This document shows positions 1-9,878 of a stretch of DNA of 64,000 nucleotides, piece by piece. Numbering within the stretch: position 1 is the first letter of the stretch; every line of letters starts with the position of its first letter. The notes under the pieces are model-generated. The model had not been told where the DNA came from and did not search any database. It was given only the letters and a program-made list of their open reading frames with translations. Position numbers and translations under genes: made by a program. The DNA comes from Stratiolaelaps scimitus (lineage: Eukaryota > Arthropoda > Arachnida > Mesostigmata > Laelapidae): positions 1-64,000 of the forward strand of contig JABWDB010000012.1 in the NCBI GenBank assembly GCA_019614645.1, given 5' to 3'.

Positions 1-186
1 TTTGTTATGACGAGGTTAAGGGCAAAATGCATTATGCAGACCAGACTTCACGACTGAGGTATTCGTCTGGTACTGTGGGACTCTCACCCACTAAAACCCT
101 GGACCTCTGGGTCTTGGGACACGGTTTGGAACTACTTTCGTATTACTTCAAACCGGGTCTTGCAGGGACAGACTCTATTGAGTCAA

Positions 187-3081
187 TTAGATGTCCCGGT
201 CCATCCTCGCTGATGCCAGCTCGTTCCCGCCGGAGTGTGTTTGTCTGTTCTTTCCCAGCTCCCTTTTTTGAGTAAGGACTTCCTTGGCCACTGCTGCCCC
301 AATTTCCCATGCTCCCGTGCTACGAACGATGAATTCCACGAAGTGCTTCATGCTGTCCCTCGGCATGACGGGCACCGGCCTCCCTGCGCGGGGGTCGCCA
401 TGACGAATCCATTTTGCAGCGACCTTCGTTCTGCCCTCTACTCGGGCGTCCTCGAACCGCGGGCACACGAGGAGGGTGTGTGCCGCGTCATCCTCTGCAC
501 CGAGGTTACAAAACAGGCACGAGCCAGATGTCGCTTTGCCAATACGTAACAGGTACTTCTGGAAGTCTCCGTGACCCGTGATTACTTGGGTGACAAAGTA
601 ATCGACGTCCCCTCCTGGACGTTCCAGCCACGCCTTGATGTCCGGAATCAGGTCCCGCACGAAAGCTCCTGGGGCTCCCGATGGGATGTGCGCCCATTCA
701 AGCTGCCAGGCAGCGAGAGTTTCTTCTCTTGCGACCTCCTTCGTCTTTCCATCGTCCCACCTGGTCTTCCGCTCCGTCACTTTCAGGTCCCACGGGGGCG
801 TACCGGCCAGCACGAGGGCCGCCTGCGTACTGACAGTGCGGTACGCCTGCGCGATCCTGAGGGCGCAAGGGCGCTGAGCACTGCGTAGCATCTCTCTAGC
901 TACGTTCGTCGACAGTGTCTTCTTCAGCCATACCGGGGACCCAAAAAGTGTGAGACATAGATCCCGGAATCTCTTCCTACCAGTGAGGAGTATGCCTTCG
1001 CTCTTCTCGGGCGCCAGAGCCAGACCGGACTGCTCCATCCATTTAGCGACCTCCGCCAGAGCTTGATTCGCATAAAACTCGGCCTCGGGTACCGTCTTGG
1101 CTCTAACCGTCAACGCGAGATCATCCGCGTACGCAAGGGTGGAGGCCTCCCTTGGTAGGCCTCCCAGTCGCAGAACGTCGTCGTAAGCCAAGTTCCACAA
1201 CAGGGGCCCAAGAATGGAGCCCTGTGGGACCCCGGCGGTCATGGGCATGGTCAGCCCGGAGCAGCTAATCTCTCGTTCGCGGAGGTAGTCCGAGACAACT
1301 CTCACGAGATACTGCGGAACTTCTTTGCCTCTCAGCGTCCGCAAGACGGTCTTCCAAGGCAGGCTGTTGAAAGCATTTTTAACGTCCAGGAAAACGGCAA
1401 GGAAAACCTCGCGCGTCTTCAAAGTCGCGCAATTCAACTCTTCTGCCTTTTCGACCACCCTGCGAATCGCCGAGAGGACCGATTTGCCCTTCCGAAAGCC
1501 GTACTGGGATGGCGAGAGGAGCCCGTGTTCCTCTGCGTGCTTCCTCAATCTCTCTTCGACGATGCACTCGAATGCCTTTGCAAGGCAGCTGATGAGGCAG
1601 ATCGGGCGATAGGAACCGTTGCCCTTGGGTAGCAGTACCACTTCTGCCTTCTTCCATGCCGTGGGAAGTCTGCCCGCGCGCAGGACGCTTGTGGCGACCT
1701 CGGCGACCACGCCCGGGAACTCCCGAAGTAGCACCCGGACTGCGGAAGGGGGTATGCCGTCTGGACCTGGTGCCTTCCCCTGCTTGATTCTCGACGCAGC
1801 CGACAGTACTTCCGCTACGGTCACTGGCGGCGTCGGGCCTACCTCTTCCGTCTCTCCTTCCGCCGTCTCTCGTCGCCGCACGAACTCCTCCCTCGGGAAG
1901 TCGTCCTGTTGTGGAAACAGCTTCCGGAGCACCGCGGCCCTCTCCGCGTTCGGCAGCACTACCCTGGGGGCCGATTTCAGTTTGGCTCGCACCATTCTGT
2001 ACGGTCTCCCCCATGGGTCCTCGTCAAGCTCCGCGAGAAAAGTCTTCCAGCACGCTTGTTTGCTGTCCGCAATCGCCTGCTTGAGCGACGCCCTATGTCT
2101 CCGGCAGGATGCAACTAAGGCCGGGATCCGTACCGGGTCGCCTCTGGCCCGTTTTAAGGCGCGGCGCGCCTTGAGACATTCACGTCTTGCCTCCGCCACC
2201 TCTTGAGTCCACCAGTATTTCGGCTGCACTGGTCTAGCACGTTTGGGATGCACGGCGGGGGCGCTCGCCGCAGCGCAGGCCCGTTCCAGTGTCCTGTGAA
2301 GCCCCTCGGGCGTCTCTATCGGTCTATCTTCCACCAGAGTCCTTTGCAAGACAAGCCTGAAGGCTTCCATATCTCTTAGCTTGTACGCTCGCCTGGCCGG
2401 TGCCGGCGAACGGGCCTGCCCCGGTTGACTAAGGTGCACCGAAAATTCAATGCAGTGGTGGTCACTGAGGTTTTCCTCTTGATCGAGTACTTGCCAGCCA
2501 CTGACCTTATCCACCAGGCCCTCCCCGACAGCCGTCAGGTCGGGGAACGAGCTTCTGTCTCCGCGTTGGAATGACGGGGTGGCGCCGTCATTCAACAACG
2601 TCAGGTTGCTTACAGCCATCCAGTCTAGCATGCCTGAACCACGTTGGTCAGTCCTCGGAGATCCCCACAGCCCGGCAGCGGCGTTGAAGTCGCCGCCCAC
2701 TATCACTCTGTCCCCGGCCGGGGCGCTCTGTATAGACACCCCCAGGTCGTATAGGAATGCGTCGAAGTCTCCCCGGGTGCAATTGGGGCTAATGTAGCAC
2801 GAGTAGACTCGTCCTACCCCCGCAATGTCTGCCCAAGCGAACCCCTTACCTTGGCCCTTACCGGTGATAGGAAGCGAGCGATCTGCTATAACGCAGGCGC
2901 TCCTGTCGTCCGACACAATCCATCCCTCTTCTTCCCTTTTAACAGTCAATGTTATGTTTGGTTCGCTTGCGAGCACCAGCGTGGCCCCGCGGCGGCCAGC
3001 AATCTCCTCCACCATTGCGTGGGCAGGCCAGCTGCGGTTGCAATTGACCTGAAGGACTTTAATGCTGGGAGGGACTGCCAT
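187..3081 (-). CDS. E1 ORF2: endonuclease-reverse transcriptase with internal deletion
   Basis: 964 residues from an ATG that overlaps the end of ORF1 by 23 nt. The APE-type endonuclease fills residues ~1-220: NCNRS near 13-17, E40 (ASEPN), GDFN at 130-133, SSFPDL ~177-182, and SDH at 206-208. The RT core follows, with LLPKGNGSYRPI, YGFRKGKS, motif A LDVKNAF ~565-571, motif B GVPQGSILGP ~617-626, and YADD at 651-654. The C-terminal knuckle is C855/C858/H868/C873. Aligned to the sister ORF2 of E2, about 68 codons are missing after residue ~711, at window position ~950, where E2 has the conserved RYLGMFLD segment and the start of the thumb. The join keeps the frame (LCLTLFGSPVW). Target-primed reverse transcription is therefore likely impaired, though the active-site aspartates remain. 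Confidence 0.9.
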   Translation of the reverse strand: MAVPPSIKVLQVNCNRSWPAHAMVEEIAGRRGATLVLASEPNITLTVKREEEGWIVSDDRSACVIADRSLPITGKGQGKGFAWADIAGVGRVYSCYISPNCTRGDFDAFLYDLGVSIQSAPAGDRVIVGGDFNAAAGLWGSPRTDQRGSGMLDWMAVSNLTLLNDGATPSFQRGDRSSFPDLTAVGEGLVDKVSGWQVLDQEENLSDHHCIEFSVHLSQPGQARSPAPARRAYKLRDMEAFRLVLQRTLVEDRPIETPEGLHRTLERACAAASAPAVHPKRARPVQPKYWWTQEVAEARRECLKARRALKRARGDPVRIPALVASCRRHRASLKQAIADSKQACWKTFLAELDEDPWGRPYRMVRAKLKSAPRVVLPNAERAAVLRKLFPQQDDFPREEFVRRRETAEGETEEVGPTPPVTVAEVLSAASRIKQGKAPGPDGIPPSAVRVLLREFPGVVAEVATSVLRAGRLPTAWKKAEVVLLPKGNGSYRPICLISCLAKAFECIVEERLRKHAEEHGLLSPSQYGFRKGKSVLSAIRRVVEKAEELNCATLKTREVFLAVFLDVKNAFNSLPWKTVLRTLRGKEVPQYLVRVVSDYLREREISCSGLTMPMTAGVPQGSILGPLLWNLAYDDVLRLGGLPREASTLAYADDLALTVRAKTVPEAEFYANQALAEVAKWMEQSGLALAPEKSEGILLTGRKRFRDLCLTLFGSPVWLKKTLSTNVAREMLRSAQRPCALRIAQAYRTVSTQAALVLAGTPPWDLKVTERKTRWDDGKTKEVAREETLAAWQLEWAHIPSGAPGAFVRDLIPDIKAWLERPGGDVDYFVTQVITGHGDFQKYLLRIGKATSGSCLFCNLGAEDDAAHTLLVCPRFEDARVEGRTKVAAKWIRHGDPRAGRPVPVMPRDSMKHFVEFIVRSTGAWEIGAAVAKEVLTQKRELGKNRQTHSGGNELASARMDRDI

Positions 3082-5440
3082 CTTTGGAGCAATGGGGTGG
3101 CTCTTCTACCTCCGGGATATGTGCGGCTGACGTCGCTGCTGCGGTTGCTGCTGGCCGTTCTTGGTGTCCCTTTGTCGTCCAGCCCTCCGCATCGGTCGTG
3201 GTCCTACGCGCGTCTTTCCTGCGCTGTTTCTTTTCATCAGCTTCGCGGTCCTTCTTGGCCTGCTCTTGGGCCTGGACTGACTTCTCGTGCTGGGCCTTCT
3301 TCATCCTGTTTACCTCTTCCTTGAACTTAGGGCAGGCCATCGTCGCGGCCGGGTGTCCGTCGACGTCACATGCGTAGCAGTGAGTCAACGCCCTTGTGCA
3401 CGCGCTCTTCATGTGCCCAAGTTCGCCACATTTGAAGCAACGTACTCCCTCGACACGTTCGCCGGTGCACTCATTGGCTACGTGACCCACTCGTTGGCAT
3501 TTGAAGCACGTGGGAGGAGAAAGCCATTCCTCCACACGGCAGCCGCCTAGTCGCATGTCCAGCTTCCCCAGGGCGACCGCACGCCTGGCGTAGCTCTTGG
3601 GGAGCGAGGCCAAGCACTGCCACCGGCCGCCCTTGATTGGGCGTGGGGGCTCCGTTTTGACCCTCGCTGCGGTCGATAGGCCGAGTTTGGAACGGAGTTC
3701 CACGGCGATGTCTTCAGCTGTCAGAAAGGGGGATACGTCCCTAAGCAGTATCGTCGCCGGCTGCTCCGCCGCGGCTCGGACGTCGACTTCCGCACCGGAC
3801 CCTGCTTTGAGGATATCGGCAAACGATATCGCGCCTCCTGCCTGCTGCTCGGAGACCCGAATGATCACATCTCCATCCTTGTTTACGGTCACGGCTCCGA
3901 TTTTCACTCCAGTTTCGTCCGGTTTGACAAACTGGCTGATGGCCTTAATCGTCTCCTGGCCCGTGGAGCCGGGGGCGACTTTTATGCGGACTGTGCTGGT
4001 CGTCGATGCTGGCTTCCTGTCTTCACGAGCTCGTGATGCACTCCTGGCTCGAAGAGTCTTAAGCCCCTTTCTCGCCGCCAGTTCGACCGGGCACCTTCGC
4101 ATGCGGGCGCAAGCCTCTGCAGCTCTACGCGTGTATGTGCCGTCCAGAGACTCTGAGACGTGAAGCGGGAGGGGGACATCCTCCTTGAGGGCGGACTTGC
4201 CCTTCGCTACCACGTTACTAACGGTCTCGAGAAGCTCTGTCCTTGGCGCGTTAGCCCCTATGACCCCGACAATCAGTGTCCTTGGTGCCGACTTCATGGC
4301 CTGGGCGTCCTCCTGCCCTTCCATAAAGACCTCGATGTCAACCCTACTGCGAAGGACCGCAACGCTGCCTGAGTTTAGGGTTAGTGCAGTTTTCGCCGAG
4401 GGACACTGTGAACTCAATTGGTCCAATAGGGCCCCGTCGGCCTCCGACTCCCTGACAACCAGAAGCGCTCTGGTGTCACACACCTCAGTGATTGGTTTCG
4501 AGCCCAGGGAGGTGTTCTGGAACACCGCAGCCGGCCAGTCCTTTTCCACGACTTCCGCCAGTTGCGCGTACGTCTCGGTGGAGTTCATTGCATCCACTAT
4601 CCTCCCGGCCTCTTCTTTTGCCCTCATCTCGGCAAGCCGCTCCTCATCCAATGCCTTGCTGCATGTGCCACATACAGTCAAGGGCTGGGGGGAGGCCGCG
4701 GCTTCCAGTGCGTCGATGCGCCGTCGCAGGGCGTCGATCTGTTCCCCGGCGGACACATTCTGTCTGTTGGCTTCTTCGAGCTGTTTGGTGAGCTCGGCGT
4801 TCCGTAGCTTGTGCCTCTCTTCATCCGGTGCATCGCTGTTTACTTCCAGCTGCCGCTCGAGTTCAGCGATCCTGGTTCGGGCAGTCTCCCTGCTTTTCTG
4901 CAGGCCCGTGACCTCTTTCTCGCGTCTGTCTCCCTGAGAGGCAAGCCAGTACGCAACTATTTCCAGCCTAAGGATCTGCGTCTTGATTGAACACTGAGTG
5001 TTGGGGTAAAGATCCTTCAGAGCCTTTAACGAATCAACCGTCGTGTTGAGCTTGCTCATGGCCTCCATCATGTTTGCCGGTGGGTCCTGGGCGAGCACGC
5101 CGACTTCCTCCACAGCCTTGCCCTTCTTTTTGTACTTCTCTTCCCTGAGCTGCTTCCGAAGGTGGGGAGGCAGCTTCGCATCGCTGCGGGCACCGTCGGG
5201 GGACTCCTGGGCAAGTCTCTTCCTGCAATCTCCCTTGTGGAGCGGGGCCCCCGCTGCTACCGGTTGCTCGCCTTCCACATCCGACGCTTCCGCTTCGACC
5301 CCACTCGAGTCGATCACGGTCGACCGGGGGTCCCTCTTCGCCGCCGTTCCGGGCCTCTCCGTTTCCGTGCCTCTCCCGGGGTTAGGCGGGGGGGTCCGCA
5401 TCGTGCTCTTCGACCGAGCAAACGCCTCAAAGTCGTCCAT
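3059..5440 (-). CDS. E1 ORF1: gag-like nucleic-acid-binding protein with three zinc knuckles
   Basis: 793 residues from an ATG. The N-terminal ~110 residues are charged and low in complexity. Residues ~170-250 read as a coiled coil rich in E, R, L and Q, suited to multimerisation. Residues ~480-640 hold two short RRM-like beta/alpha segments (TVRIKVAP and ATILLRDVSPFL). Three CCHC knuckles follow: C645/C648/H653/C658, C668/C671/H676/C681, and C688/C691/H696/C703 (the last is CX2CX4HX6C). This layout is typical of R1/TRAS/SART ORF1, which packages element RNA and in telomeric LINEs directs it to chromosome ends. The C-terminus is a basic, Q-rich tail. The stop codon lies 23 nt inside ORF2. No frameshift or stop interrupts the frame. 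Confidence 0.9.
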   Translation of the reverse strand: MDDFEAFARSKSTMRTPPPNPGRGTETERPGTAAKRDPRSTVIDSSGVEAEASDVEGEQPVAAGAPLHKGDCRKRLAQESPDGARSDAKLPPHLRKQLREEKYKKKGKAVEEVGVLAQDPPANMMEAMSKLNTTVDSLKALKDLYPNTQCSIKTQILRLEIVAYWLASQGDRREKEVTGLQKSRETARTRIAELERQLEVNSDAPDEERHKLRNAELTKQLEEANRQNVSAGEQIDALRRRIDALEAAASPQPLTVCGTCSKALDEERLAEMRAKEEAGRIVDAMNSTETYAQLAEVVEKDWPAAVFQNTSLGSKPITEVCDTRALLVVRESEADGALLDQLSSQCPSAKTALTLNSGSVAVLRSRVDIEVFMEGQEDAQAMKSAPRTLIVGVIGANAPRTELLETVSNVVAKGKSALKEDVPLPLHVSESLDGTYTRRAAEACARMRRCPVELAARKGLKTLRARSASRAREDRKPASTTSTVRIKVAPGSTGQETIKAISQFVKPDETGVKIGAVTVNKDGDVIIRVSEQQAGGAISFADILKAGSGAEVDVRAAAEQPATILLRDVSPFLTAEDIAVELRSKLGLSTAARVKTEPPRPIKGGRWQCLASLPKSYARRAVALGKLDMRLGGCRVEEWLSPPTCFKCQRVGHVANECTGERVEGVRCFKCGELGHMKSACTRALTHCYACDVDGHPAATMACPKFKEEVNRMKKAQHEKSVQAQEQAKKDREADEKKQRRKDARRTTTDAEGWTTKGHQERPAATAAATSAAHIPEVEEPPHCSKDGSPSQH

Positions 5441-6648
5441 GAGAACGGTCCAGGGCTTAGGGCCCGAGTTTCACGTCTCTACGACTGCCTGTTCTAGTTT
5501 TTCCAGATGGGGGCTGCCACAGGACTTGGTTTTCCAGATTTTCCGTTCGGAAAATCTTGGAAATTTCCGGAAATTTTTCGGAAATTTTGTCCACGGGCCG
5601 CGTTTCGCTCAAAACGCCTAGTTTTCCAGTTCTTTCCAGATTTTCCAGGCACAGTTTCTGGAAAATTTACCGGGGATCCGTAGTTCCCCCACGGTCCTAG
5701 GCAACTATGACTTTCCAGGCCACGCCCTGCCAGTTGCGTGGAAATCCCGGAAAAGCAATCAGGAAAAGTCACTTTTCCACTCCGGTGCCCAAGCTATGTA
5801 CCGTCTGTGGTATTTCAAGAGTCGAGGCAAGCCCGCTAAAGAGCCTTCCCGTCGCCAGCCACCTCGTGCTTTCAAGATGGCGGCGCCCTGTACTGTGGCC
5901 GATTCGAACAGCGCCCCAAGGGCAGCCTCGAGGTGAACGTGTTTTTTGGAAATTTCTCGTGTGCTGTTGTGTAAAAGTGCGGTTTTACCCGTACAAAACG
6001 TGTCCCAGGGTGGGAGGCACGTTCTGCTTGAGGGGATTCCGGGTTTTATTCCAGTTTCCCGCTCAAATGAGCGTTCACCGTGTGTATGTTGTATAGTGTA
6101 ATGTTGTATGTCCGTAGGCGAGTGAAGTGGTCCAAAGTTCCAGAATTCGCCAGTAAACTCGGCAAATTTGGTCTTAAAATGACCACTGGTCGATGGCACA
6201 CTAGTCACTCTATGTGTTGTGTTTGTGTTATGTATTTATTGGTGTTTTTGTTTATCTGTTGTGTCCCTTGTGTAATGTTCCATAGGCAACAAAAAGTCTT
6301 CCAGTTCCGGAAAACCGCCGATGTTTTTGGCGTTTGTGGTCTTGATAAGACCGGACGGAAGAGGTTGGCTAGGTGTGCTATGTGGTGCTCGTGTATTGTG
6401 AGTGCAAGTGTGTTTGTTTCCCTGTTTGTGGTTCCCGTTAACTCACCCTTGTGTGTTTCCGAGGTTGTCTTAGTTACGCCAGTTCTCTTCGGAAGTTCAC
6501 CAAAGTCACTCAAAACGTTCACCGCTACTAGTTCAACCACTGTGCCAAAAACGGTATCAATCTATCACCTCGAAATCGGTTTTTGACAACCTTTTTCACG
6601 GAGCGACACACTGCACGTCTGACCACTGTGCGATCCGCAGACCGACTT
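5441..6648 (-). other. E1 5' UTR/internal promoter region with snap-back TTTTCCAG motifs
   Basis: About 1.2 kb with no credible coding frame lies between the ORF1 start and the 5' junction. Near 5,510-5,760 the motif TTTTCCAG and its complement recur many times. One pair at ~5,531-5,560 folds as AGATTTTCCG-tt-CGGAAAATCT, and another at ~5,640-5,670 pairs CAGATTTTCCAG with CTGGAAAAT. The rest (5,900-6,650) is GT-rich on the plus strand with no clear repeat. LINEs of this clade start transcription from an internal promoter at the 5' end, so the promoter is expected here; no specific motif is proven. Confidence 0.55.
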
Positions 6649-6662
6649 TTGAACCTAAAACC
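6649..6662. repeat. Left copy of 14-bp target-site duplication of E2
   Basis: TTGAACCTAAAACC directly precedes the poly(T) of E2 and is repeated exactly at 10,092-10,105. Fourteen bases is the duplication length known for R1-type insertions. The sequence contains the telomere-like CCTAAAACC. Confidence 0.75.
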
Positions 6663-6893
6663 TTTTTTTTTTTTTTTTTTTTATACTGAGGTTAAGGGCA
6701 AACCTTGCATAGGCACCACTCTTCACGATTGAAGTATTCGAGTGGTAGTGTCAGATTCTTACTGACTAAACCCCCAACCGCTTTGACTTGGGACGCCATC
6801 CCGTACTAAATTTGAATATTACTTTGGATGGCATCTTGCAGGGACCGGCAGTCAGCGATGAACGCCGACCGTGTCCTATCCCGCAGTTGGTCC

Positions 6894-9878
6894 TCAGTTC
6901 GGAGCAGTCGCCACTAGCCTAGCGATCCGCTCCCGTTCTAAGCGATCCTTGCGTGTTAGTACCGCCTCCGCAAGCCTTGATCCTTTTGACCATTTCTCTT
7001 CGGACGTACATATGTACCTGACCAATCCTCGCATGCCCTCGGCAGCTAGCGCTTGGGCCAGTTCTTCGTCCATGTGTTCCGTTCTGGCATCCTGTAGTGC
7101 CGTGCACGCCAAGAGGGTATGCATGGCTGAGTCAGGGTCGTGGGTCGGACATAGCGTGCATACCTCAGCAATGTCCTTAAACCGGGCCAGGTATTCCTTA
7201 AAGTCTCCATGGCCTGTAAGGAACTGCGTGAGGTAGTACGTCACCTCGCCCCCCGGTCGGTCTAGCCATTCGCGTAAGTCCGGTATGGTCTGTCGAACGC
7301 GTGCTCCGGGTTGCGTACCTTGGATTCCATCCCAGCGCACCTGCCACGCGTCGAGCCGCTCCTCTCTTAGTTGTTCCTTTGGCAGCGTTGGGTCTTGCCA
7401 GAGTCTTTTGCGTTCGTCCACTTTGAGCACCCAAGGGGCCATGCTTGCGATGACACACGCAGCTTCTCCGTTTACGTCCCGATAGGCCTGCGCTACCCGT
7501 AGGGCTAGGAGGCGTTGGGATCTCATCATGATATTCAGGTTATGTCTAGTCTGGAGCGTAGGTTCTGCCCAGACCGGTGCACCAAAGAGCATGATGGATT
7601 CGCCAACGCTCGCTAAAAGGCGACGCCTAACCTCCTTGGGCCCCTTAATGTTCGGCATTATCCTGGCGAGGTGCCCGGCCACCTTGATTGTTTTGTCCGC
7701 CGCAATCTTTATGTGAGCCGATCCTCGTAATCCTCGGTCCAGAAACATTCCAAGGTACCTGACTACCTTTGTCAGACGGATTGGAGTGTCATCGAGTCGG
7801 ATGTCAAGCTCTCGGCAGGTCTTCTTGCCAATTAGCAGCGAGGCCTCCGTTTTCGCAGGGGCGAGCTCGAGTCCGTTTTTCCTCATCCACAGCGAGATTT
7901 CCGCCAGCGCCAGGTTGGCGTTGGTTTCCAGTTCACTGGGACTTGGCGCCCTGATCGTAACCGCGACATCGTCTGCGTAGGCGACCAGGTCTACCCCAGA
8001 AGGTAGGTCCCTGAGCCGCAGGACTCCGTCGTACGCCAGGTTCCATAGCAGTGGCCCGAGTATCGACCCCTGCGGGACCCCCGCCATCATACTAAACTCA
8101 ACCCCAGCGCTAGTGAGGTCCCTTTCCCGCAGGTAATCGTTGATCAACCGTATAAGGTACTGTGGGACTCGCCGGTTCTTCAGCGTGCGCAAAATCACCT
8201 TCCACGGCAGGGAATTAAAAGCGTTTCGCACATCAAGAAGTATTACCAGGTATAGCTCCCGGGTTCTTAGCGTTGCTTTGTGGAGGGTTTCCGCCTTGGA
8301 CAGGACCCTGTGGATGGCAGTCAGAACCGATCTGTTTTTCCGGAATCCATACTGCGCATTCGATAGAAGTCCAAATTCTTCAGCGAGCCGTCGCAACCTT
8401 GCCTCGACTACCGCTTCGAAGGCTTTGGCCAGCGTGCCTAATAAGCAGATGGGCCGGTATGACCCATTGCCTTTCGGGAGTAGCACCACCTCCGCCCGTT
8501 TCCACTGCGTCGGAAAGACTCCGTTCCTAATCAATGTTGTAAAGACCTCAGCGACCATATAAGAAAACTCCTTAAGTAGCACTTTCGTGGCCGCCGGTGG
8601 TACGCCATCTGCGCCTGGTGCCTTACCAGGTTTTATTCGGTTGGCGGCTTCAATGATTTCAGCGCACGTGACAGGCGGTATCTCCTGGTCGGGCGGTGGG
8701 GAAGCTTCGAAAGGGGTACGGTCGAATTCGGGCTGCCTCGGGAAGAGCTGCCCAAGGACAGTCCTCCTGTCGTCGGCATTTAACGTTGTCTCGCACCCTC
8801 CTTTGATTTTCCCCCTCACGAGCTTGTACGGCTTCCCCCATGGATCGCGCTCAACGGTCTCGAGAAAGTCCTTCCATGCACGTTTCTTACTTTTGGCAAT
8901 TTCCTGTCGCAGTAGGGCACGACGCTTCCGGAGTTCCCCTACAGCTCTCTGCATTTGACCATCGGCATCTCCTACGCTGGCCCGCAGGATCTTGACAAGG
9001 CGCCGGGCCTGTAGGCATGCCTTCCTGCACTCTGCAATAATGTCGGTCCACCAGTGTTTTGGGGAAACCTGGCAGCGCCGATTGGGATGAACCCTGGCAG
9101 CTATGCAGGCAGCCTCCAGCATTCGTTGAAGACCCGCGGCATCAGTTGGCGTGCCAGAACGAGCTATCTCGGCCTGAATGGCCTCTATAGTCGCTTCGCG
9201 CCCTTGAAATTTGAGCAGTCTACGTGGAGGCTTAGAAGGCAGTGATGTGGTTGTGTCGGCCACGCAAAACTCGATTGTTTGGTGGTCTGACAACGTCACC
9301 TCCTCCGTCAGCACTCTCCAGCCGGTGATTCTCGTGGTCGCAGACGTCTGTGCCATCGTGAGGTCAATGAAGGACGAGCCTCTCGCTCCAACAAACGTGG
9401 GCTCTGTTCCGGTGTTCAGTGAGACCAGGTCCAGCTCGGCCATCCACTCAAGGAGCGTGTGGCCTCGTCGATCAGTCGTGACTGAGCCCCACTCTGTGCT
9501 AGCAGCGTTGAAGTCTCCGCACACATATACTGGTATATCTTCGACCCCCCCAACCGAGCTTTGCAGCTCTGCCAGGAGAGATTCCAGCTCCTCGATAGGG
9601 GCGTTTGGGCTCGCGTAGCAGGAGTAGATCCTGCCCGCCCTGCCAAACTCAACCCACGAGTGCCCCCTTCCACTTCCCCGTTTCGTCACCACCCCCGAGC
9701 AGTCTACTATGGCCGTGTCAGCGTCCGTATCTTTAGTCCATGATTCCTTGGAGAATGCGAGGTTTCTGTTGGGCTCGCTCAGGATGAGCAAGTCCGCCTT
9801 CCGCCTTGCGGCGATCTCTTCGAGCATGGCGTACGGTGCCCGACTGCGGTTACAGTTAAGCTGGAGAACTTTAATCAT
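6894..9878 (-). CDS. E2 ORF2: intact endonuclease-reverse transcriptase
   Basis: 994 residues, close to the ~1,000 usual for R1-clade ORF2. The endonuclease has NCNRS at 8-12, E35 (LSEPN), GDFN at 121-124, SSFIDL at 168-173 and SDH at 197-199. RT motifs are LLPKGNGSYRPI ~466-477, QYGFRKNRS ~509-517, motif A LDVRNAF at 548-554, motif B GVPQGSILGP at 600-609, YADD at 634-637 and RYLGMFLD at 707-714. The C-terminal CCHC is C907/C910/H920/C925. There is no RNase H. No stop or frameshift is present and all catalytic residues checked are kept, so this ORF may encode an active protein even though the copy lacks its 5' end. The start ATG overlaps the ORF1 stop in the octamer ATGATTAA, which suggests termination-reinitiation. 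Confidence 0.92.
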   Translation of the reverse strand: MIKVLQLNCNRSRAPYAMLEEIAARRKADLLILSEPNRNLAFSKESWTKDTDADTAIVDCSGVVTKRGSGRGHSWVEFGRAGRIYSCYASPNAPIEELESLLAELQSSVGGVEDIPVYVCGDFNAASTEWGSVTTDRRGHTLLEWMAELDLVSLNTGTEPTFVGARGSSFIDLTMAQTSATTRITGWRVLTEEVTLSDHQTIEFCVADTTTSLPSKPPRRLLKFQGREATIEAIQAEIARSGTPTDAAGLQRMLEAACIAARVHPNRRCQVSPKHWWTDIIAECRKACLQARRLVKILRASVGDADGQMQRAVGELRKRRALLRQEIAKSKKRAWKDFLETVERDPWGKPYKLVRGKIKGGCETTLNADDRRTVLGQLFPRQPEFDRTPFEASPPPDQEIPPVTCAEIIEAANRIKPGKAPGADGVPPAATKVLLKEFSYMVAEVFTTLIRNGVFPTQWKRAEVVLLPKGNGSYRPICLLGTLAKAFEAVVEARLRRLAEEFGLLSNAQYGFRKNRSVLTAIHRVLSKAETLHKATLRTRELYLVILLDVRNAFNSLPWKVILRTLKNRRVPQYLIRLINDYLRERDLTSAGVEFSMMAGVPQGSILGPLLWNLAYDGVLRLRDLPSGVDLVAYADDVAVTIRAPSPSELETNANLALAEISLWMRKNGLELAPAKTEASLLIGKKTCRELDIRLDDTPIRLTKVVRYLGMFLDRGLRGSAHIKIAADKTIKVAGHLARIMPNIKGPKEVRRRLLASVGESIMLFGAPVWAEPTLQTRHNLNIMMRSQRLLALRVAQAYRDVNGEAACVIASMAPWVLKVDERKRLWQDPTLPKEQLREERLDAWQVRWDGIQGTQPGARVRQTIPDLREWLDRPGGEVTYYLTQFLTGHGDFKEYLARFKDIAEVCTLCPTHDPDSAMHTLLACTALQDARTEHMDEELAQALAAEGMRGLVRYICTSEEKWSKGSRLAEAVLTRKDRLERERIARLVATAPN

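Larger units (their letters stand above)
10..6648 (-). mobile_element. E1: near full-length R1/TRAS/SART-type non-LTR retrotransposon
   Basis: The element reads right to left. It has a ~1.2 kb 5' UTR (5,441-6,648), a gag-like ORF1 (5,440-3,059), ORF2 with endonuclease and reverse transcriptase (3,081-187), and a short 3' UTR ending near base 10. The same 3' terminal sequence directly abuts poly(A) in copy E3, which fixes the 3' end; the poly(A) of E1 itself is not visible at the window edge. The right (5') edge is placed at the TTGAACCTAAAACC that also flanks E2. The arrangement (N-terminal APE-type endonuclease, RT, C-terminal CCHC, no RNase H, ORF1 with three zinc knuckles) is that of the R1 clade. 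Both frames are open, but ORF2 has an in-frame deletion after the RT core, so this copy is probably not autonomous. TTAGG-like flanks suggest a telomere-repeat-targeting lineage; that is inference. Confidence 0.85.

Noticed and set aside
1379..2014. 211-codon minus-strand frame inside E1 ORF2
   Set aside because: It overlaps the RT region in another frame of the same strand; the Arg/Gly-rich product is a frame shadow of the GC-rich ORF2.
1619..2206. 195-codon plus-strand frame opposite E1 ORF2
   Set aside because: Antisense shadow with Ser/Ala-rich composition and no motif.
5759..6208. 149-codon minus-strand open frame in the E1 5' UTR
   Set aside because: No family motif, and composition follows the UTR. 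It lies between the ORF1 start and the element's 5' end, where only UTR is expected.
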